Shown here: one piece after another, positions 9,087 to 16,900 of the stretch | Position numbering within the stretch: the first letter of the stretch is position 1 | Layout of the letters: each line of letters starts with the position of its first letter | Source: Terriglobales bacterium | GTDB lineage: Bacteria > Acidobacteriota > Terriglobia > Terriglobales > Acidobacteriaceae | Assembly: GCA_035457425.1 (NCBI GenBank) | Contig: DATIBR010000009.1 | Coordinates: forward strand, 1 to 50,441 | Reading direction: 5' to 3' | DNA length: 50,441 nt | Notes under the pieces: model-generated | Told to the model about the DNA's origin: nothing | Database searches by the model: none | Seen by the model: only the letters and a program-made list of their open reading frames with translations | Made by a program: the position numbers and the translations under genes

Positions 9087-9114
9087 GTGGACCGTGGACT
9101 GTGTACTGTGGACT
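9087..9114. repeat. Four 7-bp tandem units (GTGGACY)
   Basis: GTGGACC, GTGGACT, GTGTACT and GTGGACT lie head to tail with a strict 7-bp period. The array touches the stop codon of nuoB (9114-9116), in the 118-nt gap between nuoB and the propeller gene. No other feature was seen in that gap. Confidence 0.8.
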
Positions 9115-9716
9115 TACTCCAGGTTCAGCGCTTTCTTGAAGCTGCCGCGCTCGTGCGCGATCTTCTCCTGCAGCAGCGTGATGGCATAGATGAGCTGCTC
9201 GGGACGCGGGGGGCACCCGGGCACGTACACGTCGATGGGGATGACCTGGTTCACGCCCTGCACCAGGGCGTAGTTCTGGAAGACGCCGCCCGAGGTGGCG
9301 CACGCGCCCATCGAGATCACCCACTTGGGCTCGGGCATCTGCTCGTAGAGCTGCTTGATGACCGGCGCCATCTTCTGCGAGACGCGCCCCGCAATGATCA
9401 TCAGGTCGGCCTGCCGCGGCGACGGCCGGAAGACCTCGGCGCCGAAGCGCGCGATGTCGAAGCGCGACGCGCCCATGGCCATCATCTCGATGGCGCAGCA
9501 CGCCAGGCCGAAGGTCATCGGCCAGAGCGAGTTCTTCCGCACCCAGTTGACGGCCTTGTCCAGCGTCGTCAGCACGATGGATTCGCTGTCCATGTCGCCG
9601 CCGAAGGTCGCGCGCACCAGTTGCCGCTTGTCCACGGGATTCCCCACCGTGTTCAGGAAAGCGGTGTTCCCGCTCTGCTGCGCCATCTCGCCCGGCGGTA
9701 CCGTGCTCTTGGCCAT
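9114..9716 (-). CDS. nuoB: NADH-quinone oxidoreductase subunit B
   Basis: This is the 200-residue complex I subunit that carries cluster N2, the last iron-sulfur centre before quinone. The four ligand cysteines are present: C73 and C74 in [11 protein letters not shown]139 in [10 protein letters not shown] and C168 in [11 protein letters not shown] roughly 40-residue N-terminal extension precedes the core, a little longer than in E. coli-type proteins. No other nuo gene is in the window on either side, so it stands alone here. TAGAAT sits 6 nt before the ATG, suggesting its own leaderless promoter. Peripheral membrane, cytoplasmic side. Confidence 0.96.
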   Translation of the reverse strand: MAKSTVPPGEMAQQSGNTAFLNTVGNPVDKRQLVRATFGGDMDSESIVLTTLDKAVNWVRKNSLWPMTFGLACCAIEMMAMGASRFDIARFGAEVFRPSPRQADLMIIAGRVSQKMAPVIKQLYEQMPEPKWVISMGACATSGGVFQNYALVQGVNQVIPIDVYVPGCPPRPEQLIYAITLLQEKIAHERGSFKKALNLE

Positions 9717-9722
9717 GTGCTT

Positions 9723-9728
9723 ATTCTA
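9723..9728 (-). promoter_or_regulatory. Putative -10 box for leaderless nuoB
   Basis: TAGAAT on the minus strand, then AAGCAC, then the nuoB ATG (9716-9714). The -35 candidate TACAAC at 17 nt is poor. Divergent from the DUF4256 promoter at 9798-9803. Confidence 0.6.
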
Positions 9729-9797
9729 GATGCTGACCCTGGAAAGTTGTAGCGCCCCGGCCTCGAGGGCGTCGCGCGGCAGGGCTACCGGGAACGA

Positions 9798-9803
9798 TAG
9801 AAT
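9798..9803 (+). promoter_or_regulatory. Putative -10 box for leaderless DUF4256 gene
   Basis: TAGAAT followed by 8 nt and then the ATG at 9812, so a 5' leader of 0-2 nt is expected. It shares the 95-nt divergent intergenic region with the nuoB promoter. No clear -35. Confidence 0.55.
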
Positions 9804-9811
9804 CGAGACCG

Positions 9812-10375
9812 ATGAAAAGCACCCATCCGCTCTCCGCCAAGCAGCGCGACAACCTCCTCCAGGCCCTGAAGGCGCGCTTCGAGAAGAACATGGGCCGTCA
9901 CAAAGACCTTGGCTGGTCCAAGGTCCAGGCCCGGCTGGAGAAGAATCCTGAAAAGCTATCGTCGCTCGCCGAGATGGAGCGCACCGGCGGCGAGCCCGAC
10001 GTCGTGGGCCTGGACAACGAGACCGGCGAATACGTCTTCTTCGACTGCTCCGCGGAGAGTCCCAAGGACCGCCGCAGCCTCTGCTACGACCGCGCGGCGC
10101 TCGAGGCAAGGAAAGAGCACAAGCCGAAGAACAATGCCCTCGATCTCGCCGCCGCCATGGGCGTCGAGCTGCTGAGCGAAGGACAGTACCGGGACCTGCA
10201 GCGGCTCGGGAAGTTCGACACCAAGACGTCGAGCTGGATCAAGACACCCGCCAGCATCCGAAAGCTCGGCGGCGCGCTCTTCTGCGACCGCCGCTACGAC
10301 ACCGTCTTCGTCTACCACAACGGCGCCGACTCGTATTATGCCGCTCGCGGCTTCCGCGCTGCGCTCAAGGTGTAG
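9812..10375 (+). CDS. DUF4256 family protein
   Basis: This 187-residue soluble protein matches the DUF4256 family as I remember it: an N-terminal helical RFEKNMGRHKDLGW segment, then ERTGGEPDVVG, then EYVFFDCSAESPKDRRSLCYDRAALEAR. The end of the domain reads RKLGGALFCDRRYDTVFVYHNGADSYYAARGF. The length is typical. There is no signal peptide or membrane segment. The family has no established function. It is transcribed divergently from nuoB and faces mtgA. Confidence 0.85.
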   Translation: MKSTHPLSAKQRDNLLQALKARFEKNMGRHKDLGWSKVQARLEKNPEKLSSLAEMERTGGEPDVVGLDNETGEYVFFDCSAESPKDRRSLCYDRAALEARKEHKPKNNALDLAAAMGVELLSEGQYRDLQRLGKFDTKTSSWIKTPASIRKLGGALFCDRRYDTVFVYHNGADSYYAARGFRAALKV

Positions 10376-10410
10376 CGGCGGTAGCTCTCCGGCCCCCGAT
10401 GCGCCGCGCT

Positions 10411-11109
10411 CTACGTGCAGGGCAGTTCAACCTTTTCGGACGCCTGGCGTTCCGCGGCGTCGAGCACGCCATCCTGTTCGAGGAAGCGCAGGATCATGTC
10501 GCGATGGCTCCGCGTCGCGCCCGCTTTCGGGCCGCACGGCGCGTACGCGCGCGGGTTTTGCAGCAGCGCCGCCAGCAGCGCGGCCTCGGCCCAGTCAACG
10601 TCGGCGGCGCGCTTGTGGAAGTAGTGTTCCGCCGCTGCCCCCGCGCCGTAGATTCCCTCGCCCCACTCGGCCGTGTTCAGGTAGACCTCCAGGATCTCAT
10701 CCTTGGAGAGGACCTTCTCGAGCCGGTGCGCAAGGATGGCGTCATCGAACTTGCGCCGCAGAGTCTTCTCCCGCGCCAGGAACAGGTTCTTGGCCACCTG
10801 CTGCGTGATGGTACTGCCGCCGCGGGCGAAGCTCCCTTCCCGCATGTCTGCCTTGGCCGCTTGCCATGTGGCTCGGTAGCTGAAGCCGCTATGGTCATAG
10901 AAGGTGGGGTCCTCCCATGCGATGACCGCTTCCTTCAGTCGCGGCGAGATCGCGCTCAGGGGCAGCCATCCCTTGCGAGCCTGCTCCGGATAGCGTGTCG
11001 TGACCGAGACGCGCAACTCCTCCGCGGAAGGCAGCCGCAGCAGCTCATACGTCACCCCTGCCACGACGACCAGGGCCGCCACCAGCGCCACTCGGACCGC
11101 TCGCTTCAT
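10411..11109 (-). CDS. mtgA: Monofunctional biosynthetic peptidoglycan transglycosylase
   Basis: This 232-residue GT51 enzyme polymerises lipid II into glycan strands on the outer face of the inner membrane. A single N-terminal anchor (VALVAALVVVAGVTYELL, about 6-23) is followed by the catalytic motif EDPTFYDHSGF with E66. Next come RGGSTITQQVAKNLFL (96-111), the RKFDDAILAHRLEKVLSKDEILEVYLN block and the WGEGIYG motif. There is no transpeptidase domain, and the length fits MtgA. It starts 3 nt after the stop of the large coiled-coil membrane protein, so both are on one transcript. Confidence 0.96.
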   Translation of the reverse strand: MKRAVRVALVAALVVVAGVTYELLRLPSAEELRVSVTTRYPEQARKGWLPLSAISPRLKEAVIAWEDPTFYDHSGFSYRATWQAAKADMREGSFARGGSTITQQVAKNLFLAREKTLRRKFDDAILAHRLEKVLSKDEILEVYLNTAEWGEGIYGAGAAAEHYFHKRAADVDWAEAALLAALLQNPRAYAPCGPKAGATRSHRDMILRFLEQDGVLDAAERQASEKVELPCT

Positions 11110-11112
11110 CGC

Positions 11113-13476
11113 TCACTTGTTCCCGTATGGCGAGCGTTCCGGCGGCTTCTTGTGCCACTCCGCGCGGAAGCGCGCGTATCCCTTGCGGCCCCTCATGAAA
11201 TACTCGATCGTTCCCGGCCCGAACTTCAAGATCAAGTCCGGCCCCACGGAGAAGGCCGGCGTCGGCATCTCAGCGGTCACCACGCGCGCCGCCACGATCG
11301 CCATGTAGTCCTGCCCGCGAATGTTCCCCACGCGGTCCGGGCAGTCCTTCGGCTGGATCAGGAACGTCGAGCTCCCGGTCTTGTCGGTGTTGGTCTGCAG
11401 GTTCCCGGCAGTGCCGGTCAGGAACGACATCATCTCGTGGTGCATCTCGAGGTGCGGCGTCAGCGCGGGCTCGAAATCCCAATACAGCCGCACTCCCGCC
11501 AGCGGACCCTTCACCGGCATCTTCTTTCCCGCCATCCAGCCGCACTCCAGCACCTTGTCCGACACGACCTCGGCGTCGAAGGTCACGGTGGTAGTGATGC
11601 CGGCCACGAAGTTTCCCCCGTGCAGCAGGTGGATGACGTACGGCTCCGGCTGGACGTGGATGTCGATGCCATACAGCGTGAGCATGTCGCCGACGAACCC
11701 GACCACGCCGGTCACCTTGCCGATTGTCTCGGCGATGTGCTGGATGGCGCTCGGGATCGCGCCCGCCAGGCCGACCAGCACGTCGGACCCCTTGCCGAAG
11801 TTATCCTGCGCGTCGCCGCTGATGAACTGGCAGGGGCCGCCCTCCTGGGCGTACGCGTTGGGCACGAGCGTCAGGTTCCAACTCCGGGCCGTCGTCCGCG
11901 GACGCATGAAGAACTCCATCATGATCAGCAGGGATTGCACCGGGCTAACTTGCTGCTCGCCGCTGCTCATCTCGTCGAGCGAATACGGGACGGGTTGCCG
12001 CCGCGCCAGGCCGTCGAGCAGCAACACGATGTAGCTCCCCGGCGCGTTCGGCTCGGCCTTGGCTTCGCGGTAGCGCTGTGCCATCGCAGCGGCGAGCACG
12101 GCCTCCAACACTCCCGGACGTTCGCTCCCAGGCACCAGCTCCATCTCTACGATCCGGGAGAAGTCGGTGAAGGAAAGGAAGCTGGGATGGAGCTGCCCGC
12201 GCGCCAGCGTCCGCAACTGGAAGTCGTACAGGAAGAAATCTTTCTCGCTCCGCTCGCCGCCGCCCTGCACGCGCTGGCCGGCCGGCGTGTACACCCCTAG
12301 GCCGATCTTGCGAAAGGCGTCGAGCAGCGCGCGCTCGGCGTCTGTCGGCGTCTTGGCGTCCGCCAGCTGGTTTGCGATGACGTACGCCGCATTCCCTTTC
12401 AGTGCATGGTCGAGATACGGGTTGATGGGCGCCGGCTCCCGCTCGCCCGCCATCATCTCGGCGCGGTTCTGCCACCACCGCCAGCCCGCGTAGCCTCCCG
12501 CCGGGATCGCCACCACCAGCAGCAGGATGACCAGGCTCGCCGCCACGAATTTCAGGAAGGTGTTGGGCGGCAGCTTGCGGGTGGTCTGTTCGGAAGCGTC
12601 GATGGCCGACTGCGTCGCCGCCCGCGCCTGTTCTTCCGCGCGCACGGCCTCGACCGGCGCGGCGATGTGCGGGTCGCTCGTCTTCGCGGCGTAGAGAGCG
12701 CGCCCCAGTTCACCCGCGCGCGCGGAACGCTGGCTTCCGGTCGCGCGCGTGTTCGCCGCGATGACCTCCAGCTCCTTGCCCACCCGCCGCAGCTCGCCCG
12801 CGATGGCGTCCAGCGACTTCTTGCGCTCCGCTTCGATGCCGGCGAGCTCGTTCGCCAGTTGCTGCGATTGCGCCGACCAGCGGTTCACCTCGTCGGTCAG
12901 CGGCGCAACCGCCGACGTCGCCTTGGTCACCGCTTCGGTCGCCGCCGGTTGCGCACCGGCCAGGTCCTTTAGCTTTGTTTCCAGGACCGCCATCTGAGCC
13001 TGGCGGTCCGGAGCGCTACCCGCGGCCAGCGCGGAGAGCTGCTGGCGCGCACGCTCCAGGTCGCTGCCCAGCGCGCGCACCCGCGATTCCGCCGCCGACA
13101 CCTCGCTCTGCTGCTGCGCCTGCTTCGAGCGGGCGGCGGCTAGCTCTTTGTCCACCGGCTGCTTCTTCGCTTCTACCTCGGCGCGGCGTTGGTCGAAGCG
13201 CGCGTTCTCCTGCGTCCGCTTCTGCTCCCAGGCGGCGCGCTCCGCCTCGGACTTGCGCTGCTCCGCGGCCAGCTCGCCGGCTCGACTGTCGAGCTGCCCT
13301 ATCTCGTCCCGCAGCGCCGCCTGGCTGGAGAGGTCCACGCCGCCCGCAATCGCCTGCTCGCCCAGCCTGGTGAACAGGTCGGCCAGCGTTCGGTCATGCA
13401 GCGCAAGCCGCTGCCGGAGCTTGCGCCGCTCGAACTTCCGCTTCAGTTCTCCCCAACCATCTGCGAACAGTCCCAT
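11113..13476 (-). CDS. Large coiled-coil membrane protein of unknown function
   Basis: I do not recognise this 787-residue protein. Residues 1-300 are strongly coiled-coil (runs such as AAEQRKSEAERAAWEQKR and AARSKQAQQQSEVSAAESR). One transmembrane segment follows at about 310-330 (FLKFVAASLVILLLVVAIPAGGYAGWRW). Residues 335-787 would lie outside the cytoplasm. They include a region with several cysteines (GGPCQFISGD, LECGWMAG, PKDCPDRVGN) that may form disulfides. The start has a GGAGG site 7 nt upstream. It is 3 nt ahead of mtgA, so a cell-envelope role is a fair inference. The general plan (coiled coil plus exported beta-rich, Cys-containing region) is echoed by the protein at 30381-32900, though I see no clear sequence similarity. 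Confidence 0.8.
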   Translation of the reverse strand: MGLFADGWGELKRKFERRKLRQRLALHDRTLADLFTRLGEQAIAGGVDLSSQAALRDEIGQLDSRAGELAAEQRKSEAERAAWEQKRTQENARFDQRRAEVEAKKQPVDKELAAARSKQAQQQSEVSAAESRVRALGSDLERARQQLSALAAGSAPDRQAQMAVLETKLKDLAGAQPAATEAVTKATSAVAPLTDEVNRWSAQSQQLANELAGIEAERKKSLDAIAGELRRVGKELEVIAANTRATGSQRSARAGELGRALYAAKTSDPHIAAPVEAVRAEEQARAATQSAIDASEQTTRKLPPNTFLKFVAASLVILLLVVAIPAGGYAGWRWWQNRAEMMAGEREPAPINPYLDHALKGNAAYVIANQLADAKTPTDAERALLDAFRKIGLGVYTPAGQRVQGGGERSEKDFFLYDFQLRTLARGQLHPSFLSFTDFSRIVEMELVPGSERPGVLEAVLAAAMAQRYREAKAEPNAPGSYIVLLLDGLARRQPVPYSLDEMSSGEQQVSPVQSLLIMMEFFMRPRTTARSWNLTLVPNAYAQEGGPCQFISGDAQDNFGKGSDVLVGLAGAIPSAIQHIAETIGKVTGVVGFVGDMLTLYGIDIHVQPEPYVIHLLHGGNFVAGITTTVTFDAEVVSDKVLECGWMAGKKMPVKGPLAGVRLYWDFEPALTPHLEMHHEMMSFLTGTAGNLQTNTDKTGSSTFLIQPKDCPDRVGNIRGQDYMAIVAARVVTAEMPTPAFSVGPDLILKFGPGTIEYFMRGRKGYARFRAEWHKKPPERSPYGNK

Positions 13477-13489
13477 GGCGGAACCTCCA

Positions 13490-14512
13490 TCAAGGATTGA
13501 GGATCACCTTCCCGAACTGCTCCCGCTTTTCCAGGCGCTCATGCGCGGCGCGCGCTTCGCGCAGCGGGTACGTCTTGTCCACCACCGGCTTCAGGGCGCC
13601 CTGGAAGACGAACTTCAGCACCTCGAGCAGCTCGCCCATCGTCCCCATGTACGACCCCAGCAGGTTGAACTGCTTGGAATAGAGGAAGCGGAGCTCGAGT
13701 CCGACGTCCGGCCCGGTGGTCGCGCCGCACGTCACCAGCGTCCCGCCGGGCTTCAGCGACTTGAGGCTCTCCTCCCACGTCGCCTTGCCGACGTGCTCGA
13801 ACACCACGTCCACGCCCGCCTTCGCGGTGATCTTCTTCACCTCGTCCGAGATCTTCTCTTTGTAATGGTGGATGGTGTAGTCGGCGCCGAGGTCGCGACC
13901 CTGCTCCATCTTCGACTCATCGCCCGCCGTCGTGATGACCTTGCAGTGGAACAGCTTGCCGATCTGGATGGCGGCCGAGCCGATCCCGGAGCCCGCGCCC
14001 AGCACCAGGATGTACTGCCCCGGCTGGATCTTCGCCCGGCCGACCAGCATGTGCCAAGCCGTCAGGAACACCAGCGGCACGCTGGCGGCTTCGTCGTACG
14101 TCAGCTCTTTCGGGATGGGAATCACGCTCACGCGCGGCGCTGCGATGTACTCGCAGTTGCCGCCGTCGTTCAGGTAACCCAGCACCGAGAACTGCCGGCA
14201 GAAGTTCTGCTGGCCGGAGAGACACGCCTGGCAGTTCCCGCAGAAGGTCATCGGCGCCAGCAGCACGCGCTCGCCCGCTTTCAGGTCGGTGAGGTATTCG
14301 CCCACCTCGGCCACGTCCCCGGCCACGTCCGACCCGTTGATGTGCGGCAGCTTCGGGCCCGGCAGCCCTTTCCGGATCCACAGGTCGAGGTGGTTCAGCG
14401 CGCACGCCTTCACCCTGATCAGGACCTGGTCTTTGCGGATCTTCGGCTCCGGCACGTCCTCGTACTTCAGGACGTCCGGCCCGCCGAACTCATGGAAGCG
14501 CACCGCCTTCAT
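13490..14512 (-). CDS. Zinc-containing MDR alcohol dehydrogenase / quinone oxidoreductase
   Basis: This 340-residue medium-chain dehydrogenase has a GroES-like N-terminal domain, with the structural zinc cysteines C91, C94, C97 and C105 in CGNCQACLSGQQNFC. The Rossmann domain has LVLGAGSGIGSAAIQIGKLF. The catalytic-site segment CALNHLDLWIRKG is present. It probably oxidises an alcohol or reduces an enone with NAD(P)H. I take the ATG at 14512 (MKAVRFHEFG) rather than the GTG at 14518. GGGAGG lies 6 nt before the ATG and overlaps the GTG. It lies 14 nt upstream of the coiled-coil gene on the same strand, so it may head that transcript. Confidence 0.93.
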   Translation of the reverse strand: MKAVRFHEFGGPDVLKYEDVPEPKIRKDQVLIRVKACALNHLDLWIRKGLPGPKLPHINGSDVAGDVAEVGEYLTDLKAGERVLLAPMTFCGNCQACLSGQQNFCRQFSVLGYLNDGGNCEYIAAPRVSVIPIPKELTYDEAASVPLVFLTAWHMLVGRAKIQPGQYILVLGAGSGIGSAAIQIGKLFHCKVITTAGDESKMEQGRDLGADYTIHHYKEKISDEVKKITAKAGVDVVFEHVGKATWEESLKSLKPGGTLVTCGATTGPDVGLELRFLYSKQFNLLGSYMGTMGELLEVLKFVFQGALKPVVDKTYPLREARAAHERLEKREQFGKVILNP

Positions 14513-14582
14513 CGCCACCCTCCCGGGAAACTCCCGAGACTACCACGGCCGCCCAGCGCTGCGGGCTCTGCGGCGTCGGCGG

Positions 14583-14588
14583 TAGAAT
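14583..14588 (+). promoter_or_regulatory. Putative -10 box for leaderless xdhC
   Basis: TAGAAT, then 7 nt, then GTG at 14596. The ATG at 14587 overlaps the hexamer itself and therefore would not be transcribed from this promoter, which favours the GTG start. Confidence 0.5.
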
Positions 14589-14595
14589 GGGGCTC

Positions 14596-15420
14596 GTGGA
14601 CGTCTACGAAGAGATCGTTCGTCTGCGCCGGGAGGGCCGGCGGGGCGCGCTCGCGACTATCGTCAACGTGCGCGGCTCCATCCCGTCGTTCGAGACGGCC
14701 AAGATGCTGGTGCGCGACGACGGCTCCATCGTCGGCACTATCGGCGGCGGCTGCGTGGAGGCCGAGGTCTGGCAGGCGGCCAAGGAAGTGATGGCCTCCG
14801 AGAAGCCGCGCAGCCTCAAGTTCGACCTCAACAACGATCCCAAGTACGACACCGGCCTGGTGTGCGGCGGGACGCTCGAGGTCTTCGTCGAGCCGGTCGC
14901 GCCCGCGCCGCACTTGTATCTGTTCGGCGCCGGCCACGTCGCGCACTCCCTATATAAGGTGGCGCGCCTCGCCGGCTTCGACGTCACCGTGGCCGACGAC
15001 CGCGAGTCCTATGCCAGCCGCGAGCGCTTCCCGGAAGCCCGCGACGTCTACGCCGACGACTTCGACCACGTCACCGCGCAGCTCGCCCCCGGCGAAAACT
15101 CCTACATCGTCATCGTCACCCGCGGCCATCGCGACGACATGCGCATCCTGCGCTGGGCGGTCCAGCAGAACGCCCGCTACCTGGGCATGATCGGCTCCCG
15201 GCGCAAGGTCATCGCCATCTACAAGGAACTGGAAAAGGAAGGGATCGAGCGCGAGAAGCTCCACCGTGTCGCCGCGCCGGTCGGACTCGCCATCGGCGCC
15301 ATCACGCCCGAGGAGATCGCCGTCGCCATCGTCGCCGAGATGATCGCGGTCCGCCGCCACGCCGAGCCCTCCGCCCCGCGCATGAAGTACTACGAAGACG
15401 AAGCGGCGGAGAGGGTCTGA
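14596..15420 (+). CDS. xdhC: XdhC/CoxI family protein
   Basis: XdhC proteins carry and protect the molybdenum cofactor and take part in its sulfuration before insertion into xanthine-dehydrogenase-type enzymes. The N-terminal XdhC domain reads DVYEEIVRLRREGRRGALAT, VRGSIPSFE and GTIGGGCVEAEV. The C-terminal Rossmann-like domain has LYLFGAGHVAHSLYKVA, TRGHRDDM, YLGMIGSRRK and PVGLAIGAITPEEIAVAIVAE. I chose the GTG at 14596 (family starts are usually M-D-x-YEE) over the ATG at 14587. The stop overlaps the next gene (TGATG). No molybdoenzyme is in the window, so its client is elsewhere. Confidence 0.93.
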   Translation: MDVYEEIVRLRREGRRGALATIVNVRGSIPSFETAKMLVRDDGSIVGTIGGGCVEAEVWQAAKEVMASEKPRSLKFDLNNDPKYDTGLVCGGTLEVFVEPVAPAPHLYLFGAGHVAHSLYKVARLAGFDVTVADDRESYASRERFPEARDVYADDFDHVTAQLAPGENSYIVIVTRGHRDDMRILRWAVQQNARYLGMIGSRRKVIAIYKELEKEGIEREKLHRVAAPVGLAIGAITPEEIAVAIVAEMIAVRRHAEPSAPRMKYYEDEAAERV

Positions 15421-16025
15421 TGGCCCGCTCGCCCAGCTTCGCAGGCGTCATCCTCGCGGCGGGAGGATCCTCGCGCATGGGTACCGATAAGGCCCTGCTC
15501 TCCTGGCAGGGCGGCAGCTTCCTCTCCGGCGCCATCGAGATGCTGAAACCGCACGTCGAGCTGATCATCGTGGTGGCGGGCAAGAACGCGAACGCGCTCG
15601 CGCCCATCGTGAACACCTACGCCGCCAGGCTCACCGAGAACCATCACCCGGAGCACGGACAATTCAGCTCGCTGCAGGTCGGGCTGCAAGCGGTCCTCAA
15701 TCAGGGGCGCGACACCGCCATCGTGGCGCTGGTCGACCGCCCGCCGGCGAACACCCGCACTGTCGCGCACCTCAAGCAGGAGTTCCTGCGCGTGATTTCC
15801 GACGACCAATGGGCCGTCGTCCCCGAGCACGATGGGCGCCACGGCCACCCCATCATCGTCGGGCGCGAGCTCATCGAGCACTTCCTGCGCGCGCCCGCGC
15901 AGTCGACCGCTCGCGACGTGGAGCACACCCACCAGCAGCGCATCGTCTACGTTCACGTCGCCGACGCCCACGTCATCCAGAACGTCGATACGCCCGAGGA
16001 GTACCAGAACCTCTCCGGCCGATGA
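15420..16025 (+). CDS. MobA/MocA-like nucleotidyltransferase
   Basis: This 201-residue protein belongs to the NTP_transf_3 group. It starts with the nucleotide-binding signature GVILAAGGSSRMGTDKALLSW, and VALVDRPPAN supplies the metal-binding aspartate. HGHPIIVGREL and VQNVDTPEEY-like text (IQNVDTPEEYQNL) match the molybdenum-cofactor cytidylyl/guanylyltransferase type. Together with xdhC just upstream (1-nt overlap), the likely role is making MCD or bis-MGD cofactor for a molybdoenzyme. It overlaps the HAD gene by 4 nt (ATGA). Confidence 0.88.
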   Translation: MARSPSFAGVILAAGGSSRMGTDKALLSWQGGSFLSGAIEMLKPHVELIIVVAGKNANALAPIVNTYAARLTENHHPEHGQFSSLQVGLQAVLNQGRDTAIVALVDRPPANTRTVAHLKQEFLRVISDDQWAVVPEHDGRHGHPIIVGRELIEHFLRAPAQSTARDVEHTHQQRIVYVHVADAHVIQNVDTPEEYQNLSGR

Positions 16026-16738
16026 TCCCTCCGCCATCCCAGCAGTTTGTCGATTCCGTCCTGGCGCTGCGCCCGCGCGTCGCGGCCTTCGACTGCGACA
16101 GCACCCTGTGGGACGCCGACAGCGGCATGGAGTTCTTCTACTGGATCATCGAGCGAGGCCTGGTCGACCAGCAGACCGCGGACTGGGCGCTGCCGCGCTA
16201 CGACGATTACAAGGCCGGCAAGGTCGACGAGAAGACGATGTGCGGCGAGATGGTGCAGATCTGCCGCGGCCTGCGCGTGGTGGACGTCCGCGAAGCCGCG
16301 CAGACTTACTTCCGTCAAAAGGTCGAGCCCGTCATCTTCCCCGAGATGCTCGCGCTCACACGCGCGCTCCGCGACCAGGGCTGCGAGCTCTGGGCCGTCT
16401 CGTCCTCCAACCAGTGGCTCATCGAGACCGAGGCCGCGCCCTTCGGTTTCTCCGCCGGCCACGTCTTCGCCGCCACCGTCGCCGAAGAGGACGGCGTCGC
16501 CACCGATCGGCTTCTCCGCGTCCCCACCGGCCCCGACAAAGCCACCGTGCTGCGCGAACACCTGCGCGGGCCCATCGACGCCGCCTTTGGCAACTCCGTG
16601 CACGACGTCGCGATGCTCGAGCTCGCCGCGCGTGCCTTCGCCATCAACCCCAATCCCGACCTTGAGACCATCGCCCGCGAACGACGCTGGCCCGTCTTCC
16701 ATCCTGCCTCGCTGCCGAGCACCTTAACCCGTTCGTAG
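16022..16738 (+). CDS. HAD-family phosphatase (SerB-like)
   Basis: The 238-residue protein has the HAD nucleophile motif FDCDSTLWD (the DxDST type of phosphoserine-phosphatase-like enzymes). Motif II is AVSSSNQW, a lysine lies in PDKATVLREH, and motif III is AFGNSVHDVAML (the usual GD is changed to GNSVHD). The ATG at 16022 overlaps the stop of the nucleotidyltransferase, making it the third gene of the xdhC operon. The natural substrate is uncertain: a small phosphomonoester is likely, and a link to the molybdenum genes is only by position. Confidence 0.88.
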   Translation: MIPPPSQQFVDSVLALRPRVAAFDCDSTLWDADSGMEFFYWIIERGLVDQQTADWALPRYDDYKAGKVDEKTMCGEMVQICRGLRVVDVREAAQTYFRQKVEPVIFPEMLALTRALRDQGCELWAVSSSNQWLIETEAAPFGFSAGHVFAATVAEEDGVATDRLLRVPTGPDKATVLREHLRGPIDAAFGNSVHDVAMLELAARAFAINPNPDLETIARERRWPVFHPASLPSTLTRS

Positions 16739-16781
16739 CATCCCGCGTCTGCGGAATTCCACAGTCTTAACCCGCCGCAAA

Positions 16782-16882
16782 AGTGGCTAAGTAAAGAACC
16801 TCAAACCCCCTACAGCTTTCTACTGATTGGACTTGCCTCGCTACGGACGTACTTTCCTCGGTAACAAAACAGCATAGCCACT
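16782..16882 (+). promoter_or_regulatory. Possible structured 5' leader before the Ig-like secreted protein
   Basis: AGTGGCT (16782-16788) is perfectly complementary to AGCCACT (16876-16882) and would close an 87-nt domain that ends 8 nt before the GGAGG of the next gene. The enclosed sequence is less GC-rich than its surroundings. I do not recognise a known riboswitch; the c-di-GMP (GEMM) consensus is not present. Confidence 0.3.
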
Positions 16883-16900
16883 CGTCCTGTGGAGGCAAGG

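Noticed and set aside
10399-12300. 633-codon open frame on the plus strand
   Set aside because: It lies antisense to mtgA and the coiled-coil gene. Its translation has the His/Arg/Leu bias of GC-rich shadow frames and no motif, while the minus-strand genes carry clear domains.
14587-14595. ATG at 14587 as xdhC start
   Set aside because: It overlaps the -10 box, and family members start near the GTG at 14596.
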